64,000 bases of DNA, taken from Jeotgalibacillus campisalis. Lineage in GTDB: Bacteria > Bacillota > Bacilli > Bacillales > Jeotgalibacillaceae. A model generated the notes under the pieces. The model was not told the DNA's origin. It did no database searches and was given only the letters and a program-made list of their open reading frames with translations. Shown here in pieces: positions 45,452 to 54,416 of the stretch (position 1 is its first letter; each line of letters begins with the position of its first letter). The stretch is taken from the NCBI RefSeq assembly GCF_000829515.1, contig NZ_JXRR01000001.1, positions 434,001 to 498,000 on the forward strand, read 5' to 3'. The position numbers and the translations under genes were made by a program.

Positions 45452-46198
45452 ATGACGTTCATGCAAACAAAGGATCTGACGATTCAGTTCGGCGGACATA
45501 CAGCAGTTGATCATGTTTCATTTACATTGCCTGAAAAGCAGTTCAAATCCGTTATTGGTCCGAACGGGGCTGGAAAAACGACCTTTTTCAATCTGCTCAG
45601 CGGCGAACTGAAGCCGACAAAAGGGGAAATTTTTTATAAAGGGGAATCTCTGCGGGGAGTCAGCGCTGTGGACCGGACTCGCCTGGGAATTGGCCGTTCA
45701 TATCAAATTACGAATGTCTTTCCAAACCTCACAGTATTTGAAAATGTGCGGCTGGCCGTACAATCAAAGTCGAAAATCCGTTACCCATTCTGGAAAAGTG
45801 CTCATTCTTATCATGAGCTGGCTGAAGAAACACATGAGCTGCTGAAACAGGTGCTGCTTGATAATAAGGCCCAGTTGTTTGCTTCCCAACTTTCGCACGG
45901 AGAAAAAAGAAAGCTTGAAATTGCCATGCTGCTGGCTCTTGATACGGAAGTCCTGCTGCTGGATGAACCGACAGCTGGTATGTCTCTTGAGGAAGTACCT
46001 GCCATTCTCAATGTCATCCATTCCATTAAAGAGCAGGGTACTAAAACCATCCTGTTGATTGAACACAAAATGGATATGATTCTTGATCTCTCTGACTCTA
46101 TTATGGTGCTGTTCAACGGCAAGTTACTGGCAGATGGCACGCCTGGGGAGATTATGGAGAACGAGACTGTACAACAGGCTTATCTGGGAGGTTATTAA
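45452..46198 (+). CDS. LivG-type ABC transporter ATPase
   Basis: A 248-residue ATPase: Walker A GPNGAGKTTF, LGIGRSYQITNVFPNLTVFENV (Q-loop, LivG-like), signature LSHGEKRKLEIAMLLA, Walker B VLLLDEPTAGMS, and H-loop LLIEHKMD. The SHGEKR signature and DEPTAGMS are typical of the LivG class. Ribosome binding site AAAGGAGGA. It pairs with the following LivF-type ATPase. Confidence 0.92.
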   Translation: MTFMQTKDLTIQFGGHTAVDHVSFTLPEKQFKSVIGPNGAGKTTFFNLLSGELKPTKGEIFYKGESLRGVSAVDRTRLGIGRSYQITNVFPNLTVFENVRLAVQSKSKIRYPFWKSAHSYHELAEETHELLKQVLLDNKAQLFASQLSHGEKRKLEIAMLLALDTEVLLLDEPTAGMSLEEVPAILNVIHSIKEQGTKTILLIEHKMDMILDLSDSIMVLFNGKLLADGTPGEIMENETVQQAYLGGY

Positions 46199-46199
46199 A

Positions 46200-46907
46200 A
46201 TGGCAAACCTGTTAGAGATGCGCAATGTCCACACCTATATAGGTGAATACCACATCCTCCAGGGCGTAGACTTTACCGCTTCCGCCGGGCAGGTCAGTGT
46301 ACTGCTTGGACGGAATGGTGCCGGCAAAACAACTACGCTCAAAACCATCATGGGCCTGCACCCGGCCAAAAGCGGAACCATCCTGTTTGAAGGCAAGCCG
46401 ATCGAAAAGTTATCAACGCACAAAATTGCACGAAGCGGCCTCGGCTATGTTCCGGAAGACCAGGGGATCTTCTCCACGCTGACGGTTGAAGAAAACATCC
46501 GTGTTGCCATGAGGGATCAGTCAGATGCTACAGCTAAAAGAATTAATTACGTTCTTGAACTATTTCCTGATCTGAAGAAATTCTGGAAAAAAAACGGGGG
46601 CAATCTGTCAGGCGGTCAGAAGCAGATGCTGTCTATGGCCAGAGCATTTATACAGGACAGCCGTCTTTTGCTCATTGATGAACCATCAAAAGGACTGGCA
46701 CCGGTTGTGATTGGAAAAGTCATTGAAGCCATTCACGAGCTAAAAAAACAATCGACCATTGTTCTGGTGGAACAAAATTTCCGAATGGCGTCAAAGGTTG
46801 GAGACACGTTTACGCTGATTGATGATGGCCGCACTGTCCACACCGGGGAGATGGGCTATCTAATCGAAAATGAAGAAATGAAACGTAAATATCTTGGAAT
46901 CGGCTAA
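46200..46907 (+). CDS. LivF-type ABC transporter ATPase
   Basis: A 235-residue ATPase starting at ATG 46200, directly after the LivG stop and behind GGGAGG. Walker A GRNGAGKTTTLKTIMG, Q-loop GYVPEDQGIFSTLTVEENI, signature LSGGQKQMLSMARA, Walker B LLIDEPSKGLAP, H-loop VLVEQNF. The EDQGIFSTLTVEENI stretch identifies the LivF class. It energises the same importer. Confidence 0.92.
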   Translation: MANLLEMRNVHTYIGEYHILQGVDFTASAGQVSVLLGRNGAGKTTTLKTIMGLHPAKSGTILFEGKPIEKLSTHKIARSGLGYVPEDQGIFSTLTVEENIRVAMRDQSDATAKRINYVLELFPDLKKFWKKNGGNLSGGQKQMLSMARAFIQDSRLLLIDEPSKGLAPVVIGKVIEAIHELKKQSTIVLVEQNFRMASKVGDTFTLIDDGRTVHTGEMGYLIENEEMKRKYLGIG

Positions 46908-46919
46908 AGGAGGTACGTG

Positions 46920-47780
46920 ATGGAACTGCTCATTAATATATTTGTAAACGGACTTGCTACAGGTATGCTGATCTTCCTTTTGGCTGCCGGGCTGACGCTG
47001 ATCTTTGGTTTAATGGATGTGTTGAACTTCGCACACGGAGGACTTTTTGTCTGGGGTGCATTTGCTGCGGTCTGGACCTATACTGCCACTGACAGTTTTA
47101 TGCTGGCAATTCTTGGGGCTCTCCTGACAGGCGTTGTCCTCGGGTTTGTTACGGAAAAACTGATTATTGCGCCAGTATACGGCAATCATGTCCAGCAGAT
47201 CTTGATTACACTTGGCTTCATGCTCGTCCTGACTGAAATGATTAAAGTTGTTTTCGGACCTAATCAGCTGGCAGCAGGCGTCCCTTCCTATTTAGCAGGA
47301 AGCTTTGAAATAGGTGATGTCATTTTAATTAAATACCGCCTGTTTATTATTGTAACTGGTTTTGTTGTTTTCGCACTGATCCAGTTTATCTTGAAACGCA
47401 CAAAGATTGGCCTGATCGTGCGGGCTGGCGTCTTGAACAAGGATATGGTGCAGGCGCTTGGGATTCATATAAAAAAGGTCTTTTTATATACCTTCATTGC
47501 AGGAGCAGCACTTGCTGCATTTGGCGGAGCACTGATGGCACCTTATTCAGGTGTTGTATATGCCGAGATGGGACTTGAGTTCGGGATTCTCGCCTTTATC
47601 GTCGTTGTAATAGGCGGAATGGGGTCGCTTCCGGGATCGCTTTTTGCTGCCATACTTGTAGGTCTTGCCGGAAGCTTTATGGCCTACTATGTTCCTGATT
47701 TATCACTGGCAGTCAACATGATTCTGATGGCAATTGTATTAATTTTCAGACCGCAGGGTTTGTTTGCGGCAAGGGGGTGA
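46920..47780 (+). CDS. LivH-type permease
   Basis: A 286-residue membrane protein with about eight helices. Conserved LivH features: GLATGMLIFLLAAGLTLIFGLMDVLNFAHGGLF, RAGVLNKDMVQALGIHIKKVFLYTF and GGMGSLPGSLFAAILVG. The GTG just before ATG 46920 overlaps the ideal ribosome binding position less well than ATG does. Confidence 0.92.
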   Translation: MELLINIFVNGLATGMLIFLLAAGLTLIFGLMDVLNFAHGGLFVWGAFAAVWTYTATDSFMLAILGALLTGVVLGFVTEKLIIAPVYGNHVQQILITLGFMLVLTEMIKVVFGPNQLAAGVPSYLAGSFEIGDVILIKYRLFIIVTGFVVFALIQFILKRTKIGLIVRAGVLNKDMVQALGIHIKKVFLYTFIAGAALAAFGGALMAPYSGVVYAEMGLEFGILAFIVVVIGGMGSLPGSLFAAILVGLAGSFMAYYVPDLSLAVNMILMAIVLIFRPQGLFAARG

Positions 47781-47784
47781 AAGG

Positions 47785-48792
47785 ATGGCAAAAGCATTAT
47801 CACTTCACAATGGTGTTTACCTGATCATTGCACTGGCACTCATTATCTTTCCGTTCGTGACGGAATCCCGTACATGGACCATTCTGCTGACTCAGATTTT
47901 TATTTTCGCCATATTGGCGATGAGCTATGATTTGCTGCTGGGTTATACAGGCATTGTTTCTTTTGGCCACGCGATGTTTTTCGGGATCGGTGCTTACAGT
48001 ACAGGTATTTTTCTAAAATCATTTGAACCAACGCTTCTATATTTTATTCTTTCAATCGCGTGCGGAATGGTGCTGGCAGCAATCGTAAGCTTTTTTGTCG
48101 GGATCCTGACCCTTCGGTTAAAAAGCCATTATTTCGCAATGCTGACTTTGGCTTTATCAGGTTTGTTTCTGGTAGCAGCTGAAAAATGGCGTACGCTGAC
48201 TTACGGAAATGACGGGTTTACCTTTCGTGCACCGGAAATTTTTCAGGACCGCTTAGTATTTTATCTCGTTGCCCTTGGCTGCCTGCTTGCCTCTTTTGTT
48301 TTTTTGAAACGCTTTGTGTCCTCACCGATGGGACGCGTTCTAATCTCACTGAGAGAAAATGAAAGCCGTACAGCTTCTCTTGGTTTTAAAACATTGCACT
48401 ATAAGGTGATAGCATCCGTGGCAGCTGGAGTCATCGCCTCACTTGCAGGCTCCCTTTATGCGATTTCACTGCGCTTTGTAAATACCAGTGTCATGACGAT
48501 GGACATTACGCTCGATGCCCTGCTGATGACCATTATTGGCGGAGTCGGTACGCTGATCGGGCCTATACTTGGTGCCGGCGTCATTGAACTTGCACAGCAT
48601 TACTTGTCCGGCCTTGCTAGAGAGAATCCAATTTTTGAACGCTGGATTATCTTATTCGGCATTCTCTACATCCTCGCTGTGATCTTCTTTCCACGCGGTA
48701 TTGCCGGTGGTATTCAAAGCCTCTATTTGAAGCTCCGCGGGAAAAAGGTCGGTGTCCACCGCTCATTGAAAAAAAGGGTGGTGAAATCATGA
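47785..48792 (+). CDS. LivM-type permease
   Basis: A 335-residue second permease: SYDLLLGYTGIVSFGHAMFFGIGAYSTGI, LTLRLKSHYFAMLTLALSG, RVLISLRENESRTASLGF and GGVGTLIGPILGAGVI are standard LivM segments. Start ATG 47785 (GGGGGTGAAAGG upstream) is preferred to one seven codons earlier. It ends overlapping the KAS III-like gene by 4 bases (ATGA). Confidence 0.92.
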   Translation: MAKALSLHNGVYLIIALALIIFPFVTESRTWTILLTQIFIFAILAMSYDLLLGYTGIVSFGHAMFFGIGAYSTGIFLKSFEPTLLYFILSIACGMVLAAIVSFFVGILTLRLKSHYFAMLTLALSGLFLVAAEKWRTLTYGNDGFTFRAPEIFQDRLVFYLVALGCLLASFVFLKRFVSSPMGRVLISLRENESRTASLGFKTLHYKVIASVAAGVIASLAGSLYAISLRFVNTSVMTMDITLDALLMTIIGGVGTLIGPILGAGVIELAQHYLSGLARENPIFERWIILFGILYILAVIFFPRGIAGGIQSLYLKLRGKKVGVHRSLKKRVVKS

Positions 48793-49799
48793 CAGGCATT
48801 GCAGGAGTTGGAAGCTATATCCCGAACAACTATATGACTGCTGACCAGCTGGCTGAGATCTCGGGGGTGCCAGAAGCAGTCATCCGCGAAAAAATGGGGA
48901 TTACAAAAAAACCTGTAGCTGGCCCTGAAGATCATACTGCTGAAATGGGCATTCAAGCTGCTGTTCGCGCGCTTGAACAAGCCGGTATCAGTGCGAAACA
49001 GCTGGATTTGATCATCTATATCGGCGAAGAGCACAAAGAATACCCGCTCTGGACAGCAGGCATCTATATACAGAACCGGCTTGGGGCAACACGCGCATGG
49101 GCTTTTGATGCGGCACTCCGCTGTGGAACAACAATGATGGCGATGAAGCTGGCAAATGATCTGATGGCAGCAGACTGCGCTATCCGCTATGTGTTGCTTG
49201 CCGGCGGTTACCGCAATGAAGATTTCATTGACTACCAAAACCAGCGCACCCGGTTCATGTTTAATCTCGCTTCAGGCGGTGGAGCACTTGTGCTATCAAG
49301 AGAGCTTGTTGACAATGAACTGCTCGGAAATTCCATCGTAACAGATGGGTCGTTTTCAGAAGATGTTGTGGTACCTGTTGGGGGAACAAAAAGCCCGCTG
49401 ACTCAGGAACATCTTAAGACCAACCGGTACAAACTTGATGTCATGGATCCCGAGGGAATGAAAGCACGCCTTGAAGCAAAGTCAATGCAGAATTTCCTGT
49501 TCGTGATTCGTGACGCACTTGAAAAAAGCGGCTATACACAAGCGGATATTGACTATCTCGGTATTCTTCATATGAAACGTTCAGCACATGATTATGTCTT
49601 ACAGCAGCTCGGACTGACAGATGATCAGTCTATTTATCTATCAGATTATGGCCATATTGGTCAGTTTGATCAAATTATTTCTTTAGAACTTGCGCTTGCC
49701 CGCAATAAAATTAAGCCAGGCACCCTCGTGGTTCTGGTCAGTGCCGGCATCGGCTACGCCTGGGCAGCGCAAGTCATTAAATGGAGGGAAAAAGAATGA
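48789..49799 (+). CDS. KAS III-like thiolase-fold enzyme with altered active site
   Basis: A 336-residue protein of the FabH/HMG-CoA synthase superfamily. It opens GIAGVGSYIPNNYMTADQLAE, has the nucleophile cysteine in DAALRCGTT (C112), a general histidine at GILHMKRSAH (H261) and the final loop DYGHIGQFD. In FabH the last position is Asn (YGNTS); here it is His289, giving Cys-His-His, as in chain-elongating condensing enzymes. FabH-specific residues around the acyl pocket are not conserved. It may condense or cleave a beta-keto thioester in the pathway encoded by the operon, but the reaction is inferred. Confidence 0.8.
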   Translation: MTGIAGVGSYIPNNYMTADQLAEISGVPEAVIREKMGITKKPVAGPEDHTAEMGIQAAVRALEQAGISAKQLDLIIYIGEEHKEYPLWTAGIYIQNRLGATRAWAFDAALRCGTTMMAMKLANDLMAADCAIRYVLLAGGYRNEDFIDYQNQRTRFMFNLASGGGALVLSRELVDNELLGNSIVTDGSFSEDVVVPVGGTKSPLTQEHLKTNRYKLDVMDPEGMKARLEAKSMQNFLFVIRDALEKSGYTQADIDYLGILHMKRSAHDYVLQQLGLTDDQSIYLSDYGHIGQFDQIISLELALARNKIKPGTLVVLVSAGIGYAWAAQVIKWREKE

Positions 49800-50710
49800 C
49801 ACTGGAGACCATTCAACTGAAAAATGGAGAAGACATCGCCTATCGCATGCGTGCCGGCAGCGAAAAAGTAATTGTACTCGTTCACGGCAACATGACTTCT
49901 TCGGCACACTGGGATCTTCTCATTGAAAAACTGCCGGCAACTTATACCGTTTACGCACCGGACCTTCGGGGATTTGGCGGTTCAAGCTACCGAAAGCCCA
50001 TCACATCCATTCGCGACTTTTCGGAGGATCTTGCACAATGGGTAAAACAAATTGGGCTCACAAACTTTCATCTCGTCGGCTGGTCACTCGGCGGTGCTGT
50101 TGCTATGCAGTATACGATTGACTACCCTGAAACCGTGGAAAAGCTGATCCTGCTTGCATCTGCTTCTTCCCAAGGCTATCCTTTCCTGCAGTACATGGAC
50201 CCAACTGATTTGACAAAGGTAAAACGTCTCACAACAAGAGAAGAAATTGAGCAGGATCCCCTTCGCACTAAGCATATACAGGGATTGTATGACGCGAAAG
50301 ACCGTGAAGGATTGAAAGCTGTCTGGAATGCAGGGATTTATACGCATGTAAAGCCGGATAACAACCGGTATGAAGCCTATGTGGATGATATGCTGACGCA
50401 GCGCAACCTCGCAGACGTCTATCATGCACTTAATACATTTAACATTAGTACGATCCCAAATGAGGCCGCGATCGGAACCGGCGAAATTGATTCGATTCAG
50501 GTCCCAATTCTTGTTATCAGCGGAGATCGAGACCTGATCGTCACTCAGCAGATGACCGACGAACTTTTGAGTGACCTGAAAGACCGGGCGAAACATGTGC
50601 AGCTCACCCATTCAGGTCATTCACCTCTTGTAGATCAGCTGAATGAACTGGTTCGCATTATGGATGAATTTATAAAGGAGGATGCAGCATGCGGCTCCAA
50701 GACAAAGTAG
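49796..50710 (+). CDS. Alpha/beta hydrolase
   Basis: A 304-residue hydrolase: oxyanion region VLVHGNMTSSAHWD, nucleophile elbow GWSLGGA (S97), acid in VISGDRDLIV, and histidine in HSGHSPLVDQ. The start, ATG 49796, overlaps the stop of the previous gene; GGAGG lies 11 bases upstream. The family covers esterases, C-C hydrolases and lactonases. In this setting it probably opens or deacylates the transported compound or an intermediate. Confidence 0.87.
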   Translation: MTLETIQLKNGEDIAYRMRAGSEKVIVLVHGNMTSSAHWDLLIEKLPATYTVYAPDLRGFGGSSYRKPITSIRDFSEDLAQWVKQIGLTNFHLVGWSLGGAVAMQYTIDYPETVEKLILLASASSQGYPFLQYMDPTDLTKVKRLTTREEIEQDPLRTKHIQGLYDAKDREGLKAVWNAGIYTHVKPDNNRYEAYVDDMLTQRNLADVYHALNTFNISTIPNEAAIGTGEIDSIQVPILVISGDRDLIVTQQMTDELLSDLKDRAKHVQLTHSGHSPLVDQLNELVRIMDEFIKEDAACGSKTK

Positions 50711-51429
50711 CATTGATCACAGGCGGTGCAAGCGGTATAGGGAAAGCGGCCACAGAACTTTTTCTAGAACAAGGAGCCCGTGTAGTCATAGCAGATTATA
50801 ATCAGGAACAGGGTGAACAGCTGATCAGTGCACTTGAACATCATCAGGCGAATGTTGTCTTTTGCCGGACAGATGTTTCAAAGGCAGATCAGGCGAAAGC
50901 GGCCGTGGCCTTCACCATTGAACAGTATGGCAGACTGGATATTTTGATCAACAACGCAGGCATTACACGTGATGCCATGTTCACCAAAATGACAGAAGAA
51001 CAGTTTGATGAAGTGCTTGATATTAATGTTAAAGGGCTTTTTCATATGACTCAGGCTGCCCTCCCTTACCTGATTAAACAAGGCGCAGGCAAGATTATCA
51101 ACACCTCATCTGTTAGCGGTGTCTACGGTAACGTCGGGCAGACAAACTATGCAGCTTCCAAAGCCGCAGTGATCGGAATGACTAAGTCATGGGCAAAGGA
51201 ACTAGGCAGAAAAGGCATCCAGGTGAATGCTGTTGCACCAGGGTTTACCGCCACGCCAATGGTTGCCAAAATGCCTGACAACATTCTTGATCAGATGAAA
51301 TCAATCGTATCGCTCAAGCGGCTGGCAGAGCCGCGGGATATTGCGAACGCTTATTTATTTCTTGCTTCAGATGAGGCTGATTATGTTCACGGCCACGTGC
51401 TGCATGTGGACGGCGGGATTATGATGTAG
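50689..51429 (+). CDS. SDR-family 3-oxoacyl reductase-like (FabG-like)
   Basis: A 246-residue short-chain dehydrogenase: cofactor motif TGGASGIGKA (about residues 12-21), NNAGITRD, catalytic Ser in NTSSVSGV and the YAASKAAV motif, with a C-terminal HVDGGIMM. The closest familiar class is FabG/acetoacetyl-CoA reductase, probably acting on a 3-oxo/3-hydroxyacyl intermediate. It overlaps the hydrolase end by 22 bases, behind GGAGG. Confidence 0.88.
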   Translation: MRLQDKVALITGGASGIGKAATELFLEQGARVVIADYNQEQGEQLISALEHHQANVVFCRTDVSKADQAKAAVAFTIEQYGRLDILINNAGITRDAMFTKMTEEQFDEVLDINVKGLFHMTQAALPYLIKQGAGKIINTSSVSGVYGNVGQTNYAASKAAVIGMTKSWAKELGRKGIQVNAVAPGFTATPMVAKMPDNILDQMKSIVSLKRLAEPRDIANAYLFLASDEADYVHGHVLHVDGGIMM

Positions 51430-51442
51430 AAAGGATGATAGC

Positions 51443-52933
51443 ATGAGCGCAACTTCTCATTGGCTTCAAAAGCGCATTCGCATGACACCCGATGCTCTAG
51501 CGCTCACTGATGCAGAAACGCAGGAGACCTGGACATATGAAGCCCTCGAAAATAGAATCAGCCGGTGGAAGTCTTATTTTCTCTCCCGCAAACTGAAAAA
51601 GGGAGCGCGCGTTGCATTTCTCAGCGCTAATTCGATTGAAACCTTTGCATTACTCTTTGCCTGCAGCTGCACAGGACTCATCTTCACTCCACTAAATACT
51701 CGTCTTCACCCATCGGAAATACAAACGATCTTACAGGATGCCGAGCCCGCGATCGTTTTAGTGGATGAAGAAATGAACCATCTTGTACAGAACACCCATT
51801 GGTCAGTGGTGCGGCTCAGCGATCTACTGCAGAACCTGCCGCATGAGGAAGCTTCCCAGCTCACAGCCCAACCCGAAGAAACGTCGCTTATGATCTATAC
51901 TGGCGGCACAACGGGCACACCAAAAGGCGTCATGCTATCAAACCGTGCAATCGAATGGAATGCAATTAATACCATCGTATCCTGGGGACTGACAGATGAA
52001 GACAGGACACTGACCTATATGCCACTTTTTCATACAGGCGGACTCAATGCGCTCGCGATTCCGATTCTAATGGCCGGCGGACATGTCATTGTCGGCAAAA
52101 AATTTAACCCTGAAGACGTCATTCGCGAGCTGAATGAGTACCGTATTACAATTGCACTATTCGTCCCGACCATGTACCAAATGATGATCCACACTGGAAA
52201 GCTGACAGACCATCCTTTTTCAACTATGAAGACGTTCCTTTCCGGCGGAGCACCATGTCCACTCTCCATTTACGAATTTTTTGAGAAACAACAGCTCCCC
52301 TTTAAGCAGGGCTATGGATTATCCGAGGCTGGGCCAAACAATTTTATGATGCCGCTCGACCACGCCCAGCGCTATAAGTGTTCAGTAGGAAAACCCATGG
52401 TGTATGCAGAAATCGGGTTATTTGAGGAAGATGGAACAGAAATTCATACCCCTGATACAGCAGGAGAAATCTGGATTCGGGGCCCTCATCTGTTTTCAGG
52501 CTACTGGAGGCGCCAGGATGAAACAGCAGCAGCCTTTCAAGGGGGGTGGTTCAAAACCGGGGACCTTGCAGAACGTGACGCAGCCGGCAACTATCTCATC
52601 AGAGGTCGAAAGAAAGAAATGATTATATCTGGCGGAGAAAATATCTTTCCTCAGGAGATAGAATCCGTGTTAAACCAAATGCCTGGCATCCGGGAACAGG
52701 CAGTCATCGGACAACCTGACGATCAATGGGGAGAGGTGCCGGTCGCATTCGTTGCCTTATCCAATCCTCACTTACGCACAGATCAGATCTACGAACACTG
52801 CAAGGCTCACTTATCTGGTTACAAGTGCCCGGCAAGGATTCACATCGTCCCCGACCTGCCAAAAACCGCAGTCGGCAAGCTCGATAAACGCCAACTCCAG
52901 AAATGGTCAGACACCTATACGATTGCTGATTAG
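51443..52933 (+). CDS. Acyl-CoA ligase (AMP-forming)
   Basis: A 496-residue ANL-superfamily ligase. P-loop motif YTGGTTGTPKGVML, GYGLSEAGP near the acyl site, FKTGDLAERDAAGNYLIRGR and the C-terminal PKTAVGKLDKRQLQ, with catalytic lysine. It activates a carboxylic acid with ATP and CoA. As the last gene of the operon it supplies the CoA ester on which the other enzymes could act. Acid specificity cannot be told from sequence. Confidence 0.92.
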   Translation: MSATSHWLQKRIRMTPDALALTDAETQETWTYEALENRISRWKSYFLSRKLKKGARVAFLSANSIETFALLFACSCTGLIFTPLNTRLHPSEIQTILQDAEPAIVLVDEEMNHLVQNTHWSVVRLSDLLQNLPHEEASQLTAQPEETSLMIYTGGTTGTPKGVMLSNRAIEWNAINTIVSWGLTDEDRTLTYMPLFHTGGLNALAIPILMAGGHVIVGKKFNPEDVIRELNEYRITIALFVPTMYQMMIHTGKLTDHPFSTMKTFLSGGAPCPLSIYEFFEKQQLPFKQGYGLSEAGPNNFMMPLDHAQRYKCSVGKPMVYAEIGLFEEDGTEIHTPDTAGEIWIRGPHLFSGYWRRQDETAAAFQGGWFKTGDLAERDAAGNYLIRGRKKEMIISGGENIFPQEIESVLNQMPGIREQAVIGQPDDQWGEVPVAFVALSNPHLRTDQIYEHCKAHLSGYKCPARIHIVPDLPKTAVGKLDKRQLQKWSDTYTIAD

Positions 52934-52967
52934 CTTAGGGGTTAAGAACAGGCTACATGAAGATCTG

Positions 52968-52996
52968 ATGAGGCTGGTAACCCAGCCTTTTTTTAG
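52968..52996 (+). terminator. Terminator of the Liv/acyl operon
   Basis: AGGCTGG-TAA-CCCAGCCTTTTTTT, about 35 bases after the ligase stop. Confidence 0.85.
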
Positions 52997-53021
52997 ATAG
53001 GGTTTTATTTTGATACTTTGT

Positions 53022-53501
53022 TTATTTGTGGTACGGCTCCCCCCGATTAATCCGAAACCCCCGATAAATCTGCTCCAGCAGAACAAGCTTCATCAATTGA
53101 TGCGGAAACGTCATCTTGGAAAAAGAAAGCGCAAAGTCACTTCTTTTCGTAACGTCCTCACTTAAGCCCAGCGATCCTCCAATGATAAAGGCAATTTTGC
53201 TTTTGCCGTAGGTTGCGAGCTGGTCCATTTGTTTGGCGAGTTCTTCTGAGGTGAGCTGTTTTCCTTTGATCTCCAGGGTGATGACGTGCGTGTCCGGAGT
53301 GATTTTGCTGAGGATGCGTTCGCCTTCTTTTTGTTTGACGATTTGCATGTCTGCCTCGCTCAGGTTTTCGGGTGCTTTTTCGTCCGGCACTTCGATGAGG
53401 TCAATGGTGGCATATGCTCCGAGGCGTTTTGTGTATTCTGCAATGCCCTGTTTAAGGTATTTTTCCTTAAGTTTTCCTACGGTGATAATTGAAATTTTCA
53501 T
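53022..53501 (-). CDS. rlmH: 23S rRNA (pseudouridine1915-N3)-methyltransferase RlmH
   Basis: A 159-residue SPOUT methyltransferase: [36 protein letters not shown] in the SAM-binding knot, [23 protein letters not shown] and a C-terminal INRGEPYHK. Length and sequence are typical. It modifies helix 69 of the 23S rRNA on the assembled ribosome. In Bacillus, rlmH lies near the replication origin, so this part of the window may be origin-proximal, but no dnaA or clear origin is seen. Confidence 0.97.
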   Translation of the reverse strand: MKISIITVGKLKEKYLKQGIAEYTKRLGAYATIDLIEVPDEKAPENLSEADMQIVKQKEGERILSKITPDTHVITLEIKGKQLTSEELAKQMDQLATYGKSKIAFIIGGSLGLSEDVTKRSDFALSFSKMTFPHQLMKLVLLEQIYRGFRINRGEPYHK

Positions 53502-53681
53502 GTGGTTCCTCCGATTAACTTGATGATCTTATTGTATCACTTTTCCTCTTCTATCATTGAAGATAGCATTTTCTCATGGCATCTCTACAAATCCCCCTAA
53601 AAGCCACCTCTTGAGGGGGAATACGATAAGCGATGAAGGGGTTTTTATATTATAATGAATCTTAAAAAGGGGTAAATATTA

Positions 53682-53966
53682 ATGAAAAAAGGCGAAGAAA
53701 TTAGATATGTTGAAGATGATGAATATGAGCAGAAAACAAAAGAAACAAAGCTAGTTTATCTCTTACTGGATATTGAGTTTATTGAAGGCAACACAAACGG
53801 GGTAATATCATACTTTATAAACATTCGTTATCACAATTCAAGTGAGGCTAACATTGAAGTTCATCCTGAAGCATGGAAGCAGGCTTTAATATTAATTGAA
53901 GATTGGGATACGGATGATACCGAGTTATGGAACCTGTTACATAGCTGGGGTATCTATAGAGGTTAA
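53682..53966 (+). CDS. Hypothetical small acidic protein
   Basis: A 94-residue acidic protein starting at ATG 53682 behind AAGGGG. No signal peptide or membrane helix. WNLLHSWGIYRG at its end is a distinctive but unassigned motif. A good terminator follows, so it is probably a real gene with unknown role. Confidence 0.55.
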   Translation: MKKGEEIRYVEDDEYEQKTKETKLVYLLLDIEFIEGNTNGVISYFINIRYHNSSEANIEVHPEAWKQALILIEDWDTDDTELWNLLHSWGIYRG

Positions 53967-53998
53967 TAGTAGACACCCATAATCATTATGATCCCCAA

Positions 53999-54044
53999 AA
54001 ACGTGTATAAACCCTTAATTACAGGCTTATACACGTTTTTCTGG
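53999..54044 (+). terminator. Terminator after the small acidic protein gene
   Basis: ACGTGTATAA / TTATACACGT with an 18-base loop, then TTTTT. Placed at the 3' end of the remnant on the other strand. Confidence 0.8.
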
Positions 54045-54045
54045 C

Positions 54046-54330
54046 ATGGTTAACAAAGTGAGTGGCCTTTTCGCCATCGATCTTATAATCAGAAAGAACA
54101 GGCTCTTGCTCTTCTACAAAAGGATAATCATGATCTCCGTGATTCTTTGTCCACACCCCTAAATCTAGAAGCTTGGTAAATCCTCGTTCACGGCCACTTC
54201 TGCTGCCAGTCGGAAAGGTGTTGTGTCTGAAGCAAGATCTTCTCCACAGCTTTCGTTTCTTCAGGATGCATTCTCTCCAGAACAATCTAATTTTTCCTAC
54301 TAATTCAACTGCCACTTTCACATGATCCAG
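54046..54330 (-). pseudogene. Frameshifted remnant of a metal-binding-like exported protein
   Basis: One minus-strand frame ends with VWTKNHGDHDYPFVEEQEP and DGEKATHFVNHARKT; a different frame upstream reads ERMHPEETKAVEKILLQTQ. Both look like real protein, but in different frames, so the gene is broken by frameshift and truncation. The HGDHD and THFVNH stretches recall AztD-type zinc metallochaperones; that is a weak resemblance from memory. No intact start or export signal remains. Confidence 0.5.
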
Positions 54331-54416
54331 ACTTTTTTCCCGTCAACACTCCGCTTCATGATTCCCCCACCGATAATAGGGAAACCATAAGATAAAGAGA
54401 TTCAGGAGGGATACGG

